A stretch of 64,000 bases of DNA, from the NCBI GenBank assembly GCA_027080995.1, contig JALWNT010000023.1, positions 1-64,000 of the forward strand, read 5' to 3'. The first letter of the stretch is position 1, and each line of letters begins with the position of its first letter. Origin of the DNA: Campylobacteraceae bacterium. GTDB taxonomy: Bacteria; Campylobacterota; Campylobacteria; Campylobacterales; Sulfurovaceae. A program made the translations under genes and the position numbers. Below the pieces are notes generated by a model. The model saw only the letters and a list, made by a program, of their open reading frames with translations, was not told the origin of the DNA and did no database searches. Positions 1 to 10,465 of the stretch are shown one piece after another.

Positions 1-103
1 AGTTTCTCTGTCGTGTTTTTCTTGTTCTTGGTCGTGTGATAATTGCGTCGGGTACACTTTTCACACCCCAGATGAATCGTTTCTCTCATCGTTTCTCCAA
101 TTC

Positions 104-128
104 AATAAAGCCGGTAATCCGGCTTGTT
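104..128 (-). terminator. Probable hairpin terminator downstream of tuf
   Basis: Minus strand AAGCCGG-ATTA-CCGGCTT followed by TATTG, just after the tuf stop. Confidence 0.45.
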
Positions 129-135
129 GGGTGTA

Positions 136-1344
136 TTACTCGATGATCTTGGTAACAACACCGGCACCGACGGTCCGGCCACCCTCACGGATAGCGAAAC
201 GGGTTCCTTCCTCGAGAGCGATCGGAGCGATCAGCTCGACATTCAGTTTGACGTTGTCGCCGGGCATAACCATCTCGGTTCCTTCGGGGAGGATGACCGA
301 ACCGGTTACGTCGGTTGTCCGGACGTAGAACTGAGGACGATAGTTGTTGAAGAAAGGAGTATGGCGTCCTCCTTCCTCTTTTGTCAGGACGTAGACTTCC
401 GCCTCAAACTTGGTGTGAGGAGTGATGGAGCCGGGCTGGCACAGAACCATACCGCGCTGGACGTCTTCTTTGGCGGTACCACGGAGCAAAACGCCGCAGT
501 TGTCACCCGCTTCACCGCAGTCCATCTCTTTGCGGAACATTTCGACACCGGTAACGGTGGTCTTTTGGGTGTCCTTGAGACCAACGATCTCTACTTCGTC
601 ACCGACGCAGACTTTACCGCGCTCGATTTTACCGGTAACAACCGTACCGCGTCCCTGGATCGAGAAGATATCTTCGATGGGCATCAGGAAAGGCTTGTCG
701 GTTTCGCGCTCCGGATCGGGAATGTAGTTGTCAACCTCGTCCATGAGCTTCAGAATCTTTTCGGACCACTCACCGATTTGACCTTTCTTGGCTTCTTCCA
801 GTGCCTGGAAAGCGGAACCGGCTACGATGGGAGTATCGTCACCGGGGAACTCGTATTCGTTGAGGAGTTCGCGAACTTCCATCTCGACCAGCTCGAGCAT
901 CTCTTCTTTGTCCTCTTCGTCCAACTGATCCTCTTTGTTGAGGAAGACGACGATGTAGGGAACCCCGACCTGGCGGGAGAGGAGGATATGCTCACGGGTC
1001 TGAGCCATCGGTCCGTCTGTGGCGGCGATGACGAGGATCGCACCGTCCATCTGCGCGGCACCGGTGATCATGTTTTTGACGTAGTCGGCGTGGCCGGGGC
1101 AGTCAACGTGAGCGTAGTGACGCTTGTCGGTTTCGTACTCGACGTGAGACGTCGCGATGGTAATACCGCGCTCACGCTCTTCGGGAGCGTTGTCGATCTG
1201 ATCGTAGTCCATCAGTGCGGTGTCGTTCTTGGTGGCAAGAACAGCGGTGATGGCGGCGGTGAGGGTGGTTTTACCATGGTCAACGTGACCGATGGTACCG
1301 ATGTTGACGTGCGGTTTGGTCCGCTCGAATTTCTCTTTAGCCAT
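136..1344 (-). CDS. tuf: Translation elongation factor Tu
   Basis: 402 aa; [65 protein letters not shown]. Confidence 0.99.
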   Translation of the reverse strand: MAKEKFERTKPHVNIGTIGHVDHGKTTLTAAITAVLATKNDTALMDYDQIDNAPEERERGITIATSHVEYETDKRHYAHVDCPGHADYVKNMITGAAQMDGAILVIAATDGPMAQTREHILLSRQVGVPYIVVFLNKEDQLDEEDKEEMLELVEMEVRELLNEYEFPGDDTPIVAGSAFQALEEAKKGQIGEWSEKILKLMDEVDNYIPDPERETDKPFLMPIEDIFSIQGRGTVVTGKIERGKVCVGDEVEIVGLKDTQKTTVTGVEMFRKEMDCGEAGDNCGVLLRGTAKEDVQRGMVLCQPGSITPHTKFEAEVYVLTKEEGGRHTPFFNNYRPQFYVRTTDVTGSVILPEGTEMVMPGDNVKLNVELIAPIALEEGTRFAIREGGRTVGAGVVTKIIE

Positions 1345-1500
1345 AGTATTCTCCTATGCGTGTTTAAATTTGCGGCTGATATTATATCAGAATCTTCTTT
1401 GAGACCCCATGCCCAACGCTATGGACAAGACTCCGACCCTTGGGGCGAACTCCTGTCCATATTCAGCCGTTCGTTGATGGCTTCGAATGTTTTCTAATTC

Positions 1501-1575
1501 TGGAGCCCAGAAGCGGATTTGAACCGCCGACCTCTTCCTTACCAAGGAAGTGCTCTGCCCCTGAGCTATCTGGGC
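1501..1575 (-). tRNA. tRNA-Thr (GGT anticodon)
   Basis: Minus strand cloverleaf GCCCAGATAGCTCAG...CTTCC-TTGGTAA-GGAAG...GGTTCAAATCC...CTGGGCTCCA. Confidence 0.93.
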
Positions 1576-1683
1576 GTCTTGATGATTGTATTGTGGGTCG
1601 TTCAGTGTGGATGAAAAGCTGTAACTGCGAAGTCAAGCATTTTCAAAGAAATGCGGACAGATCTTTTCAGCTCCCAGTACAAA

Positions 1684-1760
1684 TGGAGCGGGAGACGGGA
1701 CTCGAACCCGCGACCCTCAGCTTGGAAGGCTGACGCTCTAGCCAACTGAGCTACTCCCGC
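1684..1760 (-). tRNA. tRNA-Gly (TCC anticodon)
   Basis: Minus strand GCGGGAGTAGCTCAGTTGG...TCAGC-CTTCCAA-GCTGA...GGTTCGAGTCC...CTCCCGCTCCA. Confidence 0.93.
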
Positions 1761-1767
1761 GTCGTTA

Positions 1768-1853
<86 letters not shown>

Positions 1854-1891
1854 CCTTTTACCGGTCAAACACTGATACGTTCCTAATGCAA

Positions 1892-1968
1892 TGGAGCTGG
1901 TGATGGGACTCGAACCCGCGACCTGCTGATTACAAATCAGCTGCTCTAGCCAACTGAGCTACACCAGC
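1892..1968 (-). tRNA. tRNA-Thr (TGT anticodon)
   Basis: Minus strand GCTGGTGTAGCTCAGTTGG...CTGAT-TTGTAAT-CAG...; CCA encoded. Confidence 0.92.
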
Positions 1969-2066
1969 ACCTGTTCCATCGCAAAATGGACCCGAATTAT
2001 AATGAGCGAATGCTTAATCTAAAATAAAATATAGTGAAATTTTCAAAAAAAATCATTTTGACGATA

Positions 2067-2885
2067 TTAGTCGTCCTCCTGTTTGTCGAGAATATAGCAA
2101 AATCGCAGTCCGTGAAGGAAAATTGCCCAGGAGATATAGATCCAAAGAAAGAGGAAGAGCAGAGCACTCAATCCACCGTATATGGTTGTGTAGGTTTTAT
2201 TGTGCAGGATATAGAAAAGAAAAGCACTCTTGGCCAAATACCAGATTAGCGAGGCGATAAAAGAGCTCGTGAGTGCGGCACGAGGAGCGACGCGTCCACG
2301 AGGTGAAAATTGATACGCGGTATAAAAGAGCAGCCAAATGATCAAATAGGGGAAGAGATAATAGATATGTAGAGTTCCGGCAAGACCTATCTGTTCGAGA
2401 TAATTCTGGATTGTTCCAGATAGCCAAAAAGAGCTTCCCAGCATCATCGGGAGAAAAAGTAGCAGGAAAAAATAGGTTCGGAAGGCTCCCCAGAGGCTGC
2501 GTTTCGGAGTTTCGAATATGTCATTGACGATGTAGTCGTAATCTTTGAAAAAGAGAATGGCTGCTATTGCCACATACCCGATACCGATATATCCCAGGCG
2601 ATCGGCATTGGCGACAAATTGGTCAATGTGGGTCATGATTGTTGTCGAATCTGTCGAGACAAGGTTTTTTGCGATCAATTCATGAAGACGCGTGTAGGCT
2701 GTCTCAAAGATAGGCATATGGGTGAAGAGCACCAGAAGGATGACAAGAAACGGAATCAGGAAGAAGAGGGTACTCCAGCTCATGCTGGCGGCGTAGAAAC
2801 CGAGACGATCGTCGAAAAGGTCTTTGAAAAAATCCAGGATGAAGAGCCAGTACTCTTTGAGCAGGGATTTTTTCTTTTTCAGCAT
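2067..2885 (-). CDS. YihY/virulence factor BrkB family inner-membrane protein
   Basis: 272 aa, ~6 hydrophobic helices; DRLGFYAASMSWSTLFFLIPFLV and YGGLSALLFLFLWIYISWAIFLHG motifs. Confidence 0.85.
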   Translation of the reverse strand: MLKKKKSLLKEYWLFILDFFKDLFDDRLGFYAASMSWSTLFFLIPFLVILLVLFTHMPIFETAYTRLHELIAKNLVSTDSTTIMTHIDQFVANADRLGYIGIGYVAIAAILFFKDYDYIVNDIFETPKRSLWGAFRTYFFLLLFLPMMLGSSFWLSGTIQNYLEQIGLAGTLHIYYLFPYLIIWLLFYTAYQFSPRGRVAPRAALTSSFIASLIWYLAKSAFLFYILHNKTYTTIYGGLSALLFLFLWIYISWAIFLHGLRFCYILDKQEDD

Positions 2886-2925
2886 TTTGAGTTTCTCGCA
2901 ATGATGAAATTTTCAATCCGTGGCA

Positions 2926-3139
2926 GGTAACGGGTAGTGGGTAGATTTTTGATGGTGAATGGTTTCGGGGCGTTGTTTTGCAACGCGGCTTTTTGGAGGC
3001 GGGACTTCAGTCCCGTATGCAGGGCTTTAGTCCTGCCCCCAATATACCAATACACCAATACACCAATCCCCAACAATGTTGCCCTAGGCAACATCTCTTG
3101 CGACTTGCGATTTGCGACTTGTAACTGCGCCATAGGCGC
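2926..3139. repeat. Mosaic intergenic repeat (locus A): heptamers, five short hairpins and an octamer array
   Basis: GGGTAGT/GGGTAGA; CGTTG-ttttg-CAACG; GGGACTTCAGTCCC; GCAGGGCTTTAGTCCTGC; ACCAATAC x2.5; ATGTTGCC-cta-GGCAACAT; TTGCGAC/TTGCGAT/TTGCGAC; GCGCC-ata-GGCGC. Confidence 0.9.
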
Positions 3140-3143
3140 CTCC

Positions 3144-5351
3144 TCACTTTTCCGATTTGTCGGAAACCGGCTCTTTGTGTTTGCATTTGAAGCAGACATA
3201 AACATCTCCGCTCTTGAGATGTTTGATGCCCATCAGGTAGCCGCATTCGGGGCATTTTTTATCGACCGGCTCGAAATTGGCGATGAATTTGCATTTGGGG
3301 TAGTTGGCACAGCCGTAAAAGGTGCCGCGGCGCCCCTGGCGTTCGATGAGTTTGCCGCCGCATTCGGGGCAGGGGACTTCGAGCTCTTTGGGCGGGGTGA
3401 GGGGTTTGGCGTTTTTGCATTTGGGGTAGGCGCTGCAGGCGAGGAATTTGCCGCGGCGGGAGTTTTTGATCACCATGGGTGCACCGCACTTGTCGCAGAT
3501 TTCGTCGGTGGCTTCGGGTTTTTCCGGTTCGGTGCCGTCGATGTTGCGGCTGTAGCGGCATTTGGGGAAGTTGCTGCAGGCGATGAATTCGCCGTAGCGC
3601 CCCTTGCGCTTGAGGAGCTCGGCGCCGCACTCGGGGCACTGCTCTCCGATCGGCTCGGCCATTTTCTGGGAAGGGATCGATTTTTTCCCCTCGGCGATCT
3701 TTTCCATAAAGGGTTCATAGAACTCCAGCAGGACTTTTTGCCAATCCTCCTTGCCCTCGGCGATTTTGTCGAGGGTCTCCTCCATCCGGGCGGTGAAGTT
3801 GCTGTCGACGATCTCGGGGAAGTGCTTTTCCAGCAGTTCGATGACGGTGAAAGCGATCTCGGTCGGGTGGATCCGCTTCTTTTCGATCTCGATGTAGTTG
3901 CGGTTTTGCAGGATCGTGATCGTCGGGGCGTAGGTACTGGGGCGTCCGATGCCCAGGGATTCGAGTTTTTTGATGAGGCTCGCTTCGTTGTAGCGCGGGG
4001 GCGGCTCGGTGAAGTGCTGCTCGGCTTTGATATCACTCAGCTCCACGGGCTGTTTCTCCTCGAGTTCGGGAAGGAGTTTGTCTTTTTCGTTGTAACCGGT
4101 GACTCGGTAAAATCCGTCGAAGATCAGTTTGCGTCCCGTCGCTTTGAAGACCGATTTCTCTCCGGCGAAGAGAATGGTCTGGGTTTCGAAGATCGCTTCG
4201 GTCATCTGGCAGGCGAGAAAGCGGTTGTAAATGAGGCGGTAGAGTTTGAGTTCGTCGGCGGCGAGGTATTTGGCGGCCGTCTCGGGGGTGAACTCGGTCA
4301 TCGTGGGACGGATCGCTTCGTGGGCTTCTTGCGCGCCTTTGGCTTTGGAGGCGTAGACCTTCGGTTTGGGGGGCAGGTATTTGTCGCCGAAATTTTTCTG
4401 GATGAACTCCCGCGCTTCGGCGACGGCCTCTTTGGCGAGATTGAGGCTGTCGGTCCGCATATAGGTGATGACTCCCATCGTTCCTTTGTGGGTTTTGACC
4501 CCTTCGTAGAGTTTCTGGGCGATCATCATCGTCCGCTTGGGGGAGAATCCCAGCTGGGTGGAGGCGGCTTGCTGGAGCGTCGATGTCATAAAAGGCGGCG
4601 GAGTTTTGGATTTGCGCCGGGCCGTTTCGATGGAGGCGACTTTGAAGGATTCGTTTTTGGCCGAGTCGACGATCTTTTGGGCCTCTTCGCCGTTTTTGAG
4701 GGTCATCTTCTCGATCTTTTTCCCTTCGAAACTGTAGATGTCCGCTTCGACGGATTTTTCGAAAATCCCTTTGATGCTCCAGTACTCTTCGGGTTTGAAG
4801 GCTTTAATCTCCCGTTCGCGGTCGACCACGATCTTCAGCGCGGCGCTCTGGACCCGTCCCGCGGAGAGGCCCTTTTGGATCTTGCTGGCCAGGAGAGGGG
4901 AGAGTTTGTAGCCGACGATGCGATCGAGGAGGCGTCGGGTCTGCTGGGCGTCGACACTCTTCATATCGATGCGGCGGGGATTTTCGAGGGCATGGTCGAT
5001 CGCGCTTTTGGTGATCTCGTGAAAGACGATGCGCGGAAGCGCTTCGGGGTCCTTGCCGATCGCTTTGGCGATGTGGTAGCCGATCGCCTCTCCTTCGCGG
5101 TCTTCGTCGGTCGCGATGTAGACGGTCTCGGCCTCTTTGGCGAGTTTTTTGAGCTCACGGACGGTGGCGCTGGCGTCCCGGGGGATAGTGTATTTGGGGA
5201 TAAATTTCCCCTCTTCGAGGGTGATTCCGAAGCTGCTTTTGGGAAGATCGCGGATATGCCCTTTGGAGGCGACGACCTTGTAGTCCTTACCGAGGAAGTT
5301 ACCGATGGTCCGCGCTTTGGCGGGAGATTCGACGATGATGAGATTTTTCAT
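3144..5351 (-). CDS. topA: DNA topoisomerase I with four C-terminal Cys4 zinc-finger repeats
   Basis: MKNLIIVESPAKARTIGNFLGKDY, TDEDREGEAIGYHI, MRTDSLNL; repeated CPxCG..C..YPKC modules. Confidence 0.98.
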   Translation of the reverse strand: MKNLIIVESPAKARTIGNFLGKDYKVVASKGHIRDLPKSSFGITLEEGKFIPKYTIPRDASATVRELKKLAKEAETVYIATDEDREGEAIGYHIAKAIGKDPEALPRIVFHEITKSAIDHALENPRRIDMKSVDAQQTRRLLDRIVGYKLSPLLASKIQKGLSAGRVQSAALKIVVDREREIKAFKPEEYWSIKGIFEKSVEADIYSFEGKKIEKMTLKNGEEAQKIVDSAKNESFKVASIETARRKSKTPPPFMTSTLQQAASTQLGFSPKRTMMIAQKLYEGVKTHKGTMGVITYMRTDSLNLAKEAVAEAREFIQKNFGDKYLPPKPKVYASKAKGAQEAHEAIRPTMTEFTPETAAKYLAADELKLYRLIYNRFLACQMTEAIFETQTILFAGEKSVFKATGRKLIFDGFYRVTGYNEKDKLLPELEEKQPVELSDIKAEQHFTEPPPRYNEASLIKKLESLGIGRPSTYAPTITILQNRNYIEIEKKRIHPTEIAFTVIELLEKHFPEIVDSNFTARMEETLDKIAEGKEDWQKVLLEFYEPFMEKIAEGKKSIPSQKMAEPIGEQCPECGAELLKRKGRYGEFIACSNFPKCRYSRNIDGTEPEKPEATDEICDKCGAPMVIKNSRRGKFLACSAYPKCKNAKPLTPPKELEVPCPECGGKLIERQGRRGTFYGCANYPKCKFIANFEPVDKKCPECGYLMGIKHLKSGDVYVCFKCKHKEPVSDKSEK

Positions 5352-5636
5352 ATTATATGGATGCCTGCACAGAAATTTTCGGAGCATTGTAGCATAAGGG
5401 GGTTTCCCATGGTCGGCCCAAAAATATCTCTTTTTGTTCTAAAAAGAGTCAATGGGTGGCATATGCTTCATAAATCGAAACCGATATGAAGCAGCTTCTC
5501 AATCGCTCCTGTGAATGAAATCGGGGCATCAAAGATTGAGGTATTTACTCGGTTCGGTAATAAAATGAGATAATATTCCCAAGAGGCGCTCGGTGCGGTT
5601 ATACTGCTCGATGAAAAATTACAAAGAGGAGAGGCA

Positions 5637-7472
5637 ATGAGACAAGTTGATCATTTTATGAGAGATCTTCAGACGCTTTATGACGAGCTGCTTCGTCGGC
5701 AGGAGGAGATAGGAGCGTATATGCGGCTGGCACAGGGAGAAGAGAATGAAGAAGCCGAAGAGCTACTGAAGCACTTTTTGCGGAAGCTGGAGCTCCCGGA
5801 TGATGCGGATGTACGCATGGCCGTATTGACAAGGATCGTCGCGCTGAGAGAGGATGCTTTGGAGCAAGTGATGCAGCGTCTGAAATGGGAGGAAGAGCGG
5901 ATCATCGCGGCCAAAGAGAAAGCCTACTTTCTCGTCAGCGCTTTTTATCTTCAGCGGTTTGAGAGTTTGCTCAGCTGGATGGAAGAAAAAGCTCTGTTGA
6001 CACCGTTTTATCGACTCTTGGTCTTTGGGGTTCATGCAGTAGGGCTGGCGATGACCCGTTGGCAGAACGGTTGGACTTCACACATTATTTACGGGATCAA
6101 TCGGGATCTTTTGCAACTGTGTGAAGGGGATGAGGAGAAGATATTTGAAATGTTGCGCCAGAAGAGGCTGCTTGATTGCCGTGAAGGGAAAGAAGCGGAT
6201 CGCTGCTACTCGGTGCTGGTGCCGGAGCGCGACGGTTATCGAAGGGTCTCCTATGCCGAAGCGTTTGCCTCCGAGGTCGCCGATGTCGAGAGCGCCCTGA
6301 GAGCATTGCTCGAATCGCTGGAAAAACTGGAGGATGAGGTTTTTGATCAAAAAGAGGAGTGGTTGGAGTATTTCCGGGCGCTTAAGCGGGCTTTTTTGCA
6401 TACCGAGCCCGATGAGTTGGTGGAGTATTGGGCGGAGGTGGACCGCAAATGGATGGCGGTGACGACGCCTCTGCAGGTGGGGCACCCCCTGGAGTACTAC
6501 GAGGACCATTACCGCAAGGCCGTGGCGTTGGAGTGGGATCTTCGGGTCGTCAATCCCCGGCTCCAAGAAGGGGTGCATGTTCGGGAGGAGATCCGAAGTT
6601 TCGCTGCGCAGTTGGCCGTCGATCTCGGACTCGAAGCGGAAAAGATCTTCGCGAAAAACGTCGATCAGATCGAAAAGACTCAACTCTATATCGGTCAACC
6701 GGTGCTCTATTACGGTGCGGAGTTCAACGGGCTCTTTTCGGCGCAGGTCGTTCCCAACGACGAGAAGGTCTCCAGCGAACTGGGCAAAAAGATTTTCGCT
6801 TATGCCGATTTTGTGCGGCAGTCGCAGCGGGCCAAGCCGGTGATGCAGTTGGCGTTGGAGAGTTTCGGCGAAGCGTTCGTCCGGAGACGTCGGAAGCTTC
6901 TGGAGGATGCCCGGCGCTGGATGCGTCTCTACGAGATCGAGACGATCGGTCACGAATTCGGTCACATCCTCTGGATCGATAGCGACACCGAAGTGGCGAT
7001 GAACCGCAGCGGGCAATTCAAAAATATCGAAGAGTTCAAGGCGACGACGGGAGGCCTGATGGCCTTTTTCAGCCACGAGAAAGCAGAGCTTCGGGAAGAA
7101 CTCCTCGAAGATCTGGTGAGTCGGGCCGTCGGCCTGATGGCCTGGCGGGAGGTGGGCGAAGTGTTGCCCTATTATTGCGAAGGTCTGATCCATTTGGAGT
7201 TGCTTCACGCCTCCGGGGCCATTGCCTTCGAGGGGATCCGTGTGAGGGTCGACCCCGCCGCCTATGCCCGGGTCAAAGAGCATTATGAAGAAGCCTATCG
7301 CCGCTTGGCGAAACATTACGTCGAACGTCGGGATGCCGCGGAGTATCTCCATCGCTACGCCCAAAAAGAGGGGGCGCATTATCTTCCGGTCACGGAAGAG
7401 GTCAAGGCTTTCGTCGAAGCGTACTACGCGCGCTATCAGGAGATCGGACAAAAAGTGGCGAACTTCGAGTGA
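5637..7472 (+). CDS. ciaB: CiaB-family protein (Campylobacter 'invasion antigen B' homologue), predicted zinc metallopeptidase-like
   Basis: 611 aa, size and family character match CiaB; HEFGHILW (HExxH) plus downstream EEFKATTGGLMAFF. Confidence 0.72.
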   Translation: MRQVDHFMRDLQTLYDELLRRQEEIGAYMRLAQGEENEEAEELLKHFLRKLELPDDADVRMAVLTRIVALREDALEQVMQRLKWEEERIIAAKEKAYFLVSAFYLQRFESLLSWMEEKALLTPFYRLLVFGVHAVGLAMTRWQNGWTSHIIYGINRDLLQLCEGDEEKIFEMLRQKRLLDCREGKEADRCYSVLVPERDGYRRVSYAEAFASEVADVESALRALLESLEKLEDEVFDQKEEWLEYFRALKRAFLHTEPDELVEYWAEVDRKWMAVTTPLQVGHPLEYYEDHYRKAVALEWDLRVVNPRLQEGVHVREEIRSFAAQLAVDLGLEAEKIFAKNVDQIEKTQLYIGQPVLYYGAEFNGLFSAQVVPNDEKVSSELGKKIFAYADFVRQSQRAKPVMQLALESFGEAFVRRRRKLLEDARRWMRLYEIETIGHEFGHILWIDSDTEVAMNRSGQFKNIEEFKATTGGLMAFFSHEKAELREELLEDLVSRAVGLMAWREVGEVLPYYCEGLIHLELLHASGAIAFEGIRVRVDPAAYARVKEHYEEAYRRLAKHYVERRDAAEYLHRYAQKEGAHYLPVTEEVKAFVEAYYARYQEIGQKVANFE

Positions 7473-7475
7473 GGA

Positions 7476-8525
7476 ATGATGAAAACCTGCGGTTTCCAAA
7501 TGAGAAAAGAGAAATGCACGGGTTGCTTTCCAAAAAAGAGATCGAATGACAAAAAGGGGCATAGCCCCGTTCAAACGACAAAGGACAAACTTCACTCCTG
7601 GTACTTGAAAAACGGTCGTCACGACCTGCCGTGGCGACAGACGAAAAATCCCTACAAAATCTATCTGAGTGAAATCATGCTGCAGCAGACGCAGGTGCGC
7701 ACCGTGCTGGAGCGTTTCTATTTTCCCTTTCTCGAACGTTTTCCCACGTTGAAAAGTGTCGCAGAGGCTTCCGAAGAGGAGCTGCTCAAGGCTTGGGAGG
7801 GGCTGGGATATTACTCCCGGGCACGCAATCTGCACAAAACGGCGCGAATCACGGACGGAGTCCTGCCCGAGACAGCCGAAGAGCTCGAGCGGCTGCCGGG
7901 AATCGGCCGCTCCACGGCCCGGGCGATCGCCTGTTTCGCTTTCGGGGAAGCGCAGCCGATATTGGATGCCAATGTCCGTCGGATACTTTTTCGATTTTTC
8001 CGCCGGCGCCGGGCGACAGAAAAGGAGCTTTGGCGGATGGCGGAGCGTCTCTTCGATGCGCAGAGGGCTTATGCCTGGAACCAGGCGATGATGGATCTCG
8101 GAGCGGGCCTCTGCCTGCCCAAAGAGCCGTGCTGCGACCTTTGTCCCCTCGCCGCAGAGTGCCGGGGACGTACGGCCCCGCAGCACTACCCCGCCCCGAA
8201 AAAGAAAAAAGAGAAGCCCATCCGAAAGCGCAGAATTCTTCTTCACGAAAGAGCGGGACGTTTCGCCCTGCTGCGTAGCCAAGAGCGTTTTCACGGAGGG
8301 CTCTGGCACTTCCCTCAGAGCGAAAAGGTACCAAAAGGCGAGGTGCTGGGGCGGGTGGTGCAGCACTACAGCCATTTCACGCTTGAAGGAGAACTACTCA
8401 AAGTCGATGCGTTGCCGGCACCGCTTGCTGCCGCTGCGCGTTACTTTTCGACGGAGGAGATGGAGAACCTGCCGATGGGAGGGGCGGACAGGAAGGTGTT
8501 GGAGGCGGTCAGGAGTGAAGAGTGA
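7476..8525 (+). CDS. mutY: A/G-specific adenine glycosylase
   Basis: LPWRQTKNPYKIYLSEIMLQQTQV; LPGIGRSTARAI HhH; ILDANVRRIL; CX6CX2CX5C 4Fe-4S (CLPKEPCCDLCPLAAEC); start codon uncertain. Confidence 0.95.
   Translation: MMKTCGFQMRKEKCTGCFPKKRSNDKKGHSPVQTTKDKLHSWYLKNGRHDLPWRQTKNPYKIYLSEIMLQQTQVRTVLERFYFPFLERFPTLKSVAEASEEELLKAWEGLGYYSRARNLHKTARITDGVLPETAEELERLPGIGRSTARAIACFAFGEAQPILDANVRRILFRFFRRRRATEKELWRMAERLFDAQRAYAWNQAMMDLGAGLCLPKEPCCDLCPLAAECRGRTAPQHYPAPKKKKEKPIRKRRILLHERAGRFALLRSQERFHGGLWHFPQSEKVPKGEVLGRVVQHYSHFTLEGELLKVDALPAPLAAAARYFSTEEMENLPMGGADRKVLEAVRSEE
7556..7568. repeat. Short hairpin module inside the mutY 5' coding region
   Basis: GGGGC-ata-GCCCC, same style as the intergenic hairpin modules. 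Confidence 0.6.
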
Positions 8526-8639
8526 GGAGTGAGGAGCGGGAAGCGGGAATGGAGATTTTGTCCTCAAGAGCGATCGATTACGTTCTCGCGACTGCGCCGA
8601 AGGCGCGTCCAATAACCAATATACCAATAGGCCAATAAC
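8511..8639. repeat. Mosaic intergenic repeat (locus C)
   Basis: GAGTGAA-GAGTGAG-GAGTGAG-GAG heptamers overlapping the mutY stop; GCGCC-gaa-GGCGC; AATAACCAATATACCAATAGGCCAATAAC. Confidence 0.88.
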
Positions 8640-8782
8640 AAAAAACTCCGTTACGTCTCGTTACACCTTTTCCCCCTTCTTGTGGCCGGTTCGCCCGTCT
8701 CAAGGGCTTTAAAAAACTTTCTGTTAAACTGTGGCACATTGTAGACCGTGGTGTTTCACACTCAAGTAAAGGGGTTAGACCA

Positions 8783-9172
8783 ATGACGCATATAGTGACC
8801 GACCATCCCTATTTCGGTGTCTTCGTTCTCTTCGTTTTAACGGCGGTGGCTTTCCCGGCCACTCTTTTCCTGGCCCGGTACGTCAGCCGCAAGCTGGCGA
8901 GACTGGATACGGAGAGGCTCAAACTCTCCGTTTACGAATGCGGTCCGTTGCCCAACAAGCAGCCCAACCGCATTTCGGTGCAGTTCTATCTGATCGCGCT
9001 GCTCTTCATTCTTTTTGATGTGGAGATTGTCTTTATGTTTCCCTGGGCGATCGATTTCAAACTGCTGGGGTGGTTCGGTTTTGCCGAAATGATTCTCTTT
9101 ATCGTCCTTCTGGCGATCGGCTTTATCTACGCATGGAAGAAAGGAGCGCTTGAATGGCACAGCATCAGGTAA
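8783..9172 (+). CDS. nuoA: NADH-quinone oxidoreductase subunit A
   Basis: 129 aa; YECGPLP...[27 protein letters not shown]. Confidence 0.97.
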   Translation: MTHIVTDHPYFGVFVLFVLTAVAFPATLFLARYVSRKLARLDTERLKLSVYECGPLPNKQPNRISVQFYLIALLFILFDVEIVFMFPWAIDFKLLGWFGFAEMILFIVLLAIGFIYAWKKGALEWHSIR

Positions 9173-9666
9173 ATTACGCCTCCTCGGGAGGCTTGCCCGT
9201 GGCCCTGACCACGGTGGACAAACTGCTCAACTGGGGACGGTCCAACTCGCTTTGGCCCCTGACCTACGGATTGGCGTGTTGCGCCATTGAAATGATGGCG
9301 TCGGGGGCGAGCCGTTTCGACTTTGACCGGATGGGAGTTATTTTCCGGGCGTCGCCCCGCCAGGCCGACGTCATGATTCTCGCCGGTACCCTCTCGAAGA
9401 AGCACGCCGAATTCGCCCGACGCCTTTACGATCAGATGGCCGAGCCCAAATGGGTTATCTCGATGGGATCTTGTGCCAATACCGGCGGGATGTTCAACAC
9501 CTACGCCACCGTCCAGGGGGTCGATCGGATCATTCCGGTGGATATCTATCTCCCCGGCTGTGCTCCCCGTCCCGAGACGCTGCAGTACGCGATGATGATG
9601 CTGCAAAAAAAGATCCGCCGTGAACCGGCCGATATGAAGAAGAGAAAACTCCAGAGGTTCGTCTGA
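9154..9666 (+). CDS. nuoB: NADH-quinone oxidoreductase subunit B
   Basis: [55 protein letters not shown] (N2 ligands). Confidence 0.98.
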   Translation: MAQHQVNYASSGGLPVALTTVDKLLNWGRSNSLWPLTYGLACCAIEMMASGASRFDFDRMGVIFRASPRQADVMILAGTLSKKHAEFARRLYDQMAEPKWVISMGSCANTGGMFNTYATVQGVDRIIPVDIYLPGCAPRPETLQYAMMMLQKKIRREPADMKKRKLQRFV

Positions 9667-10457
9667 TGAGAAAATATACCCCCAAAGACAACGTACAGGC
9701 CAAAGCCAAATATACCGACCGTTTCTGGGTGGCTCCGCGAACACCCCGCTCTCCCGTCGAAGGTGAGCACTACGAAGCGGCCCTCGCCAAGCTCAAGGAG
9801 TCGGTGGAGGTCCTCGACGCATGGATCGAGCTGGGTCAGATGCTCGTGACGATCCGCCCCGAGCAGAATGTGGACGCCCTGCGCACGCTGAAAGAGGAGT
9901 GCGGATACGCGATGTGCTCCGAACTCAGCGCCGTCGATTACCTGGCGCAAGACGGTGAGTTCGAGATCTTCTATCAGCTGCTCAACCTGGCTGAAGCCAA
10001 GCGGATCTGTGTCCTGACCCGGATCAAAGAGAATCAGGCGATCGAGAGCATCGTCCCTCTCTACGCGATGGCCAAGTTCGCGGAGCGCGAGATGTACGAT
10101 ATGTTCGGCATCGTCGTCAACAACCACCCCTATCTGAAGCGGATCATTATGCCCGACGACTGGGAGGGGCATCCTCTGCTCAAGACCTATCCCCTCGAGG
10201 GAGACGAATTTGCCAGCTGGTACGAAGTGGACAAGATCTTCGGCAAAGAGTACCGCGACATCATCGGACCCGAGCTGCGTGATCCCGCCCGGATCGACCG
10301 CTACGATACCCAGCGCTTCTCCCGCATCGGTCACGAAGTTCCCTTCGGTGCCGATCCCGAACTGGTGGATGAGACCGAAACCCCCATCGAATACAGCAGC
10401 GACGTACTGGTGGACTACAACAAAGGCCCCCACAAAGTCCTGGACAAAAGAAAGTAG
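9666..10457 (+). CDS. nuoC: NADH-quinone oxidoreductase subunit C
   Basis: [38 protein letters not shown]. Confidence 0.96.
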   Translation: MRKYTPKDNVQAKAKYTDRFWVAPRTPRSPVEGEHYEAALAKLKESVEVLDAWIELGQMLVTIRPEQNVDALRTLKEECGYAMCSELSAVDYLAQDGEFEIFYQLLNLAEAKRICVLTRIKENQAIESIVPLYAMAKFAEREMYDMFGIVVNNHPYLKRIIMPDDWEGHPLLKTYPLEGDEFASWYEVDKIFGKEYRDIIGPELRDPARIDRYDTQRFSRIGHEVPFGADPELVDETETPIEYSSDVLVDYNKGPHKVLDKRK

Positions 10458-10465
10458 GAGCCGTC

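Noticed and set aside
2963-3067. Possible MITE or IS remnant
   Set aside because: No terminal inverted repeats enclosing the module, no target-site duplication seen and no transposase in the window
2937-5489. 850-aa plus-strand ORF
   Set aside because: Antisense to topA; composition (F/G/D/V-rich) is typical of the complement of a GC-rich coding frame and no motif is present
6078-8375. 765-aa minus-strand ORF
   Set aside because: Spans the antisense of ciaB and mutY, both well supported on the plus strand
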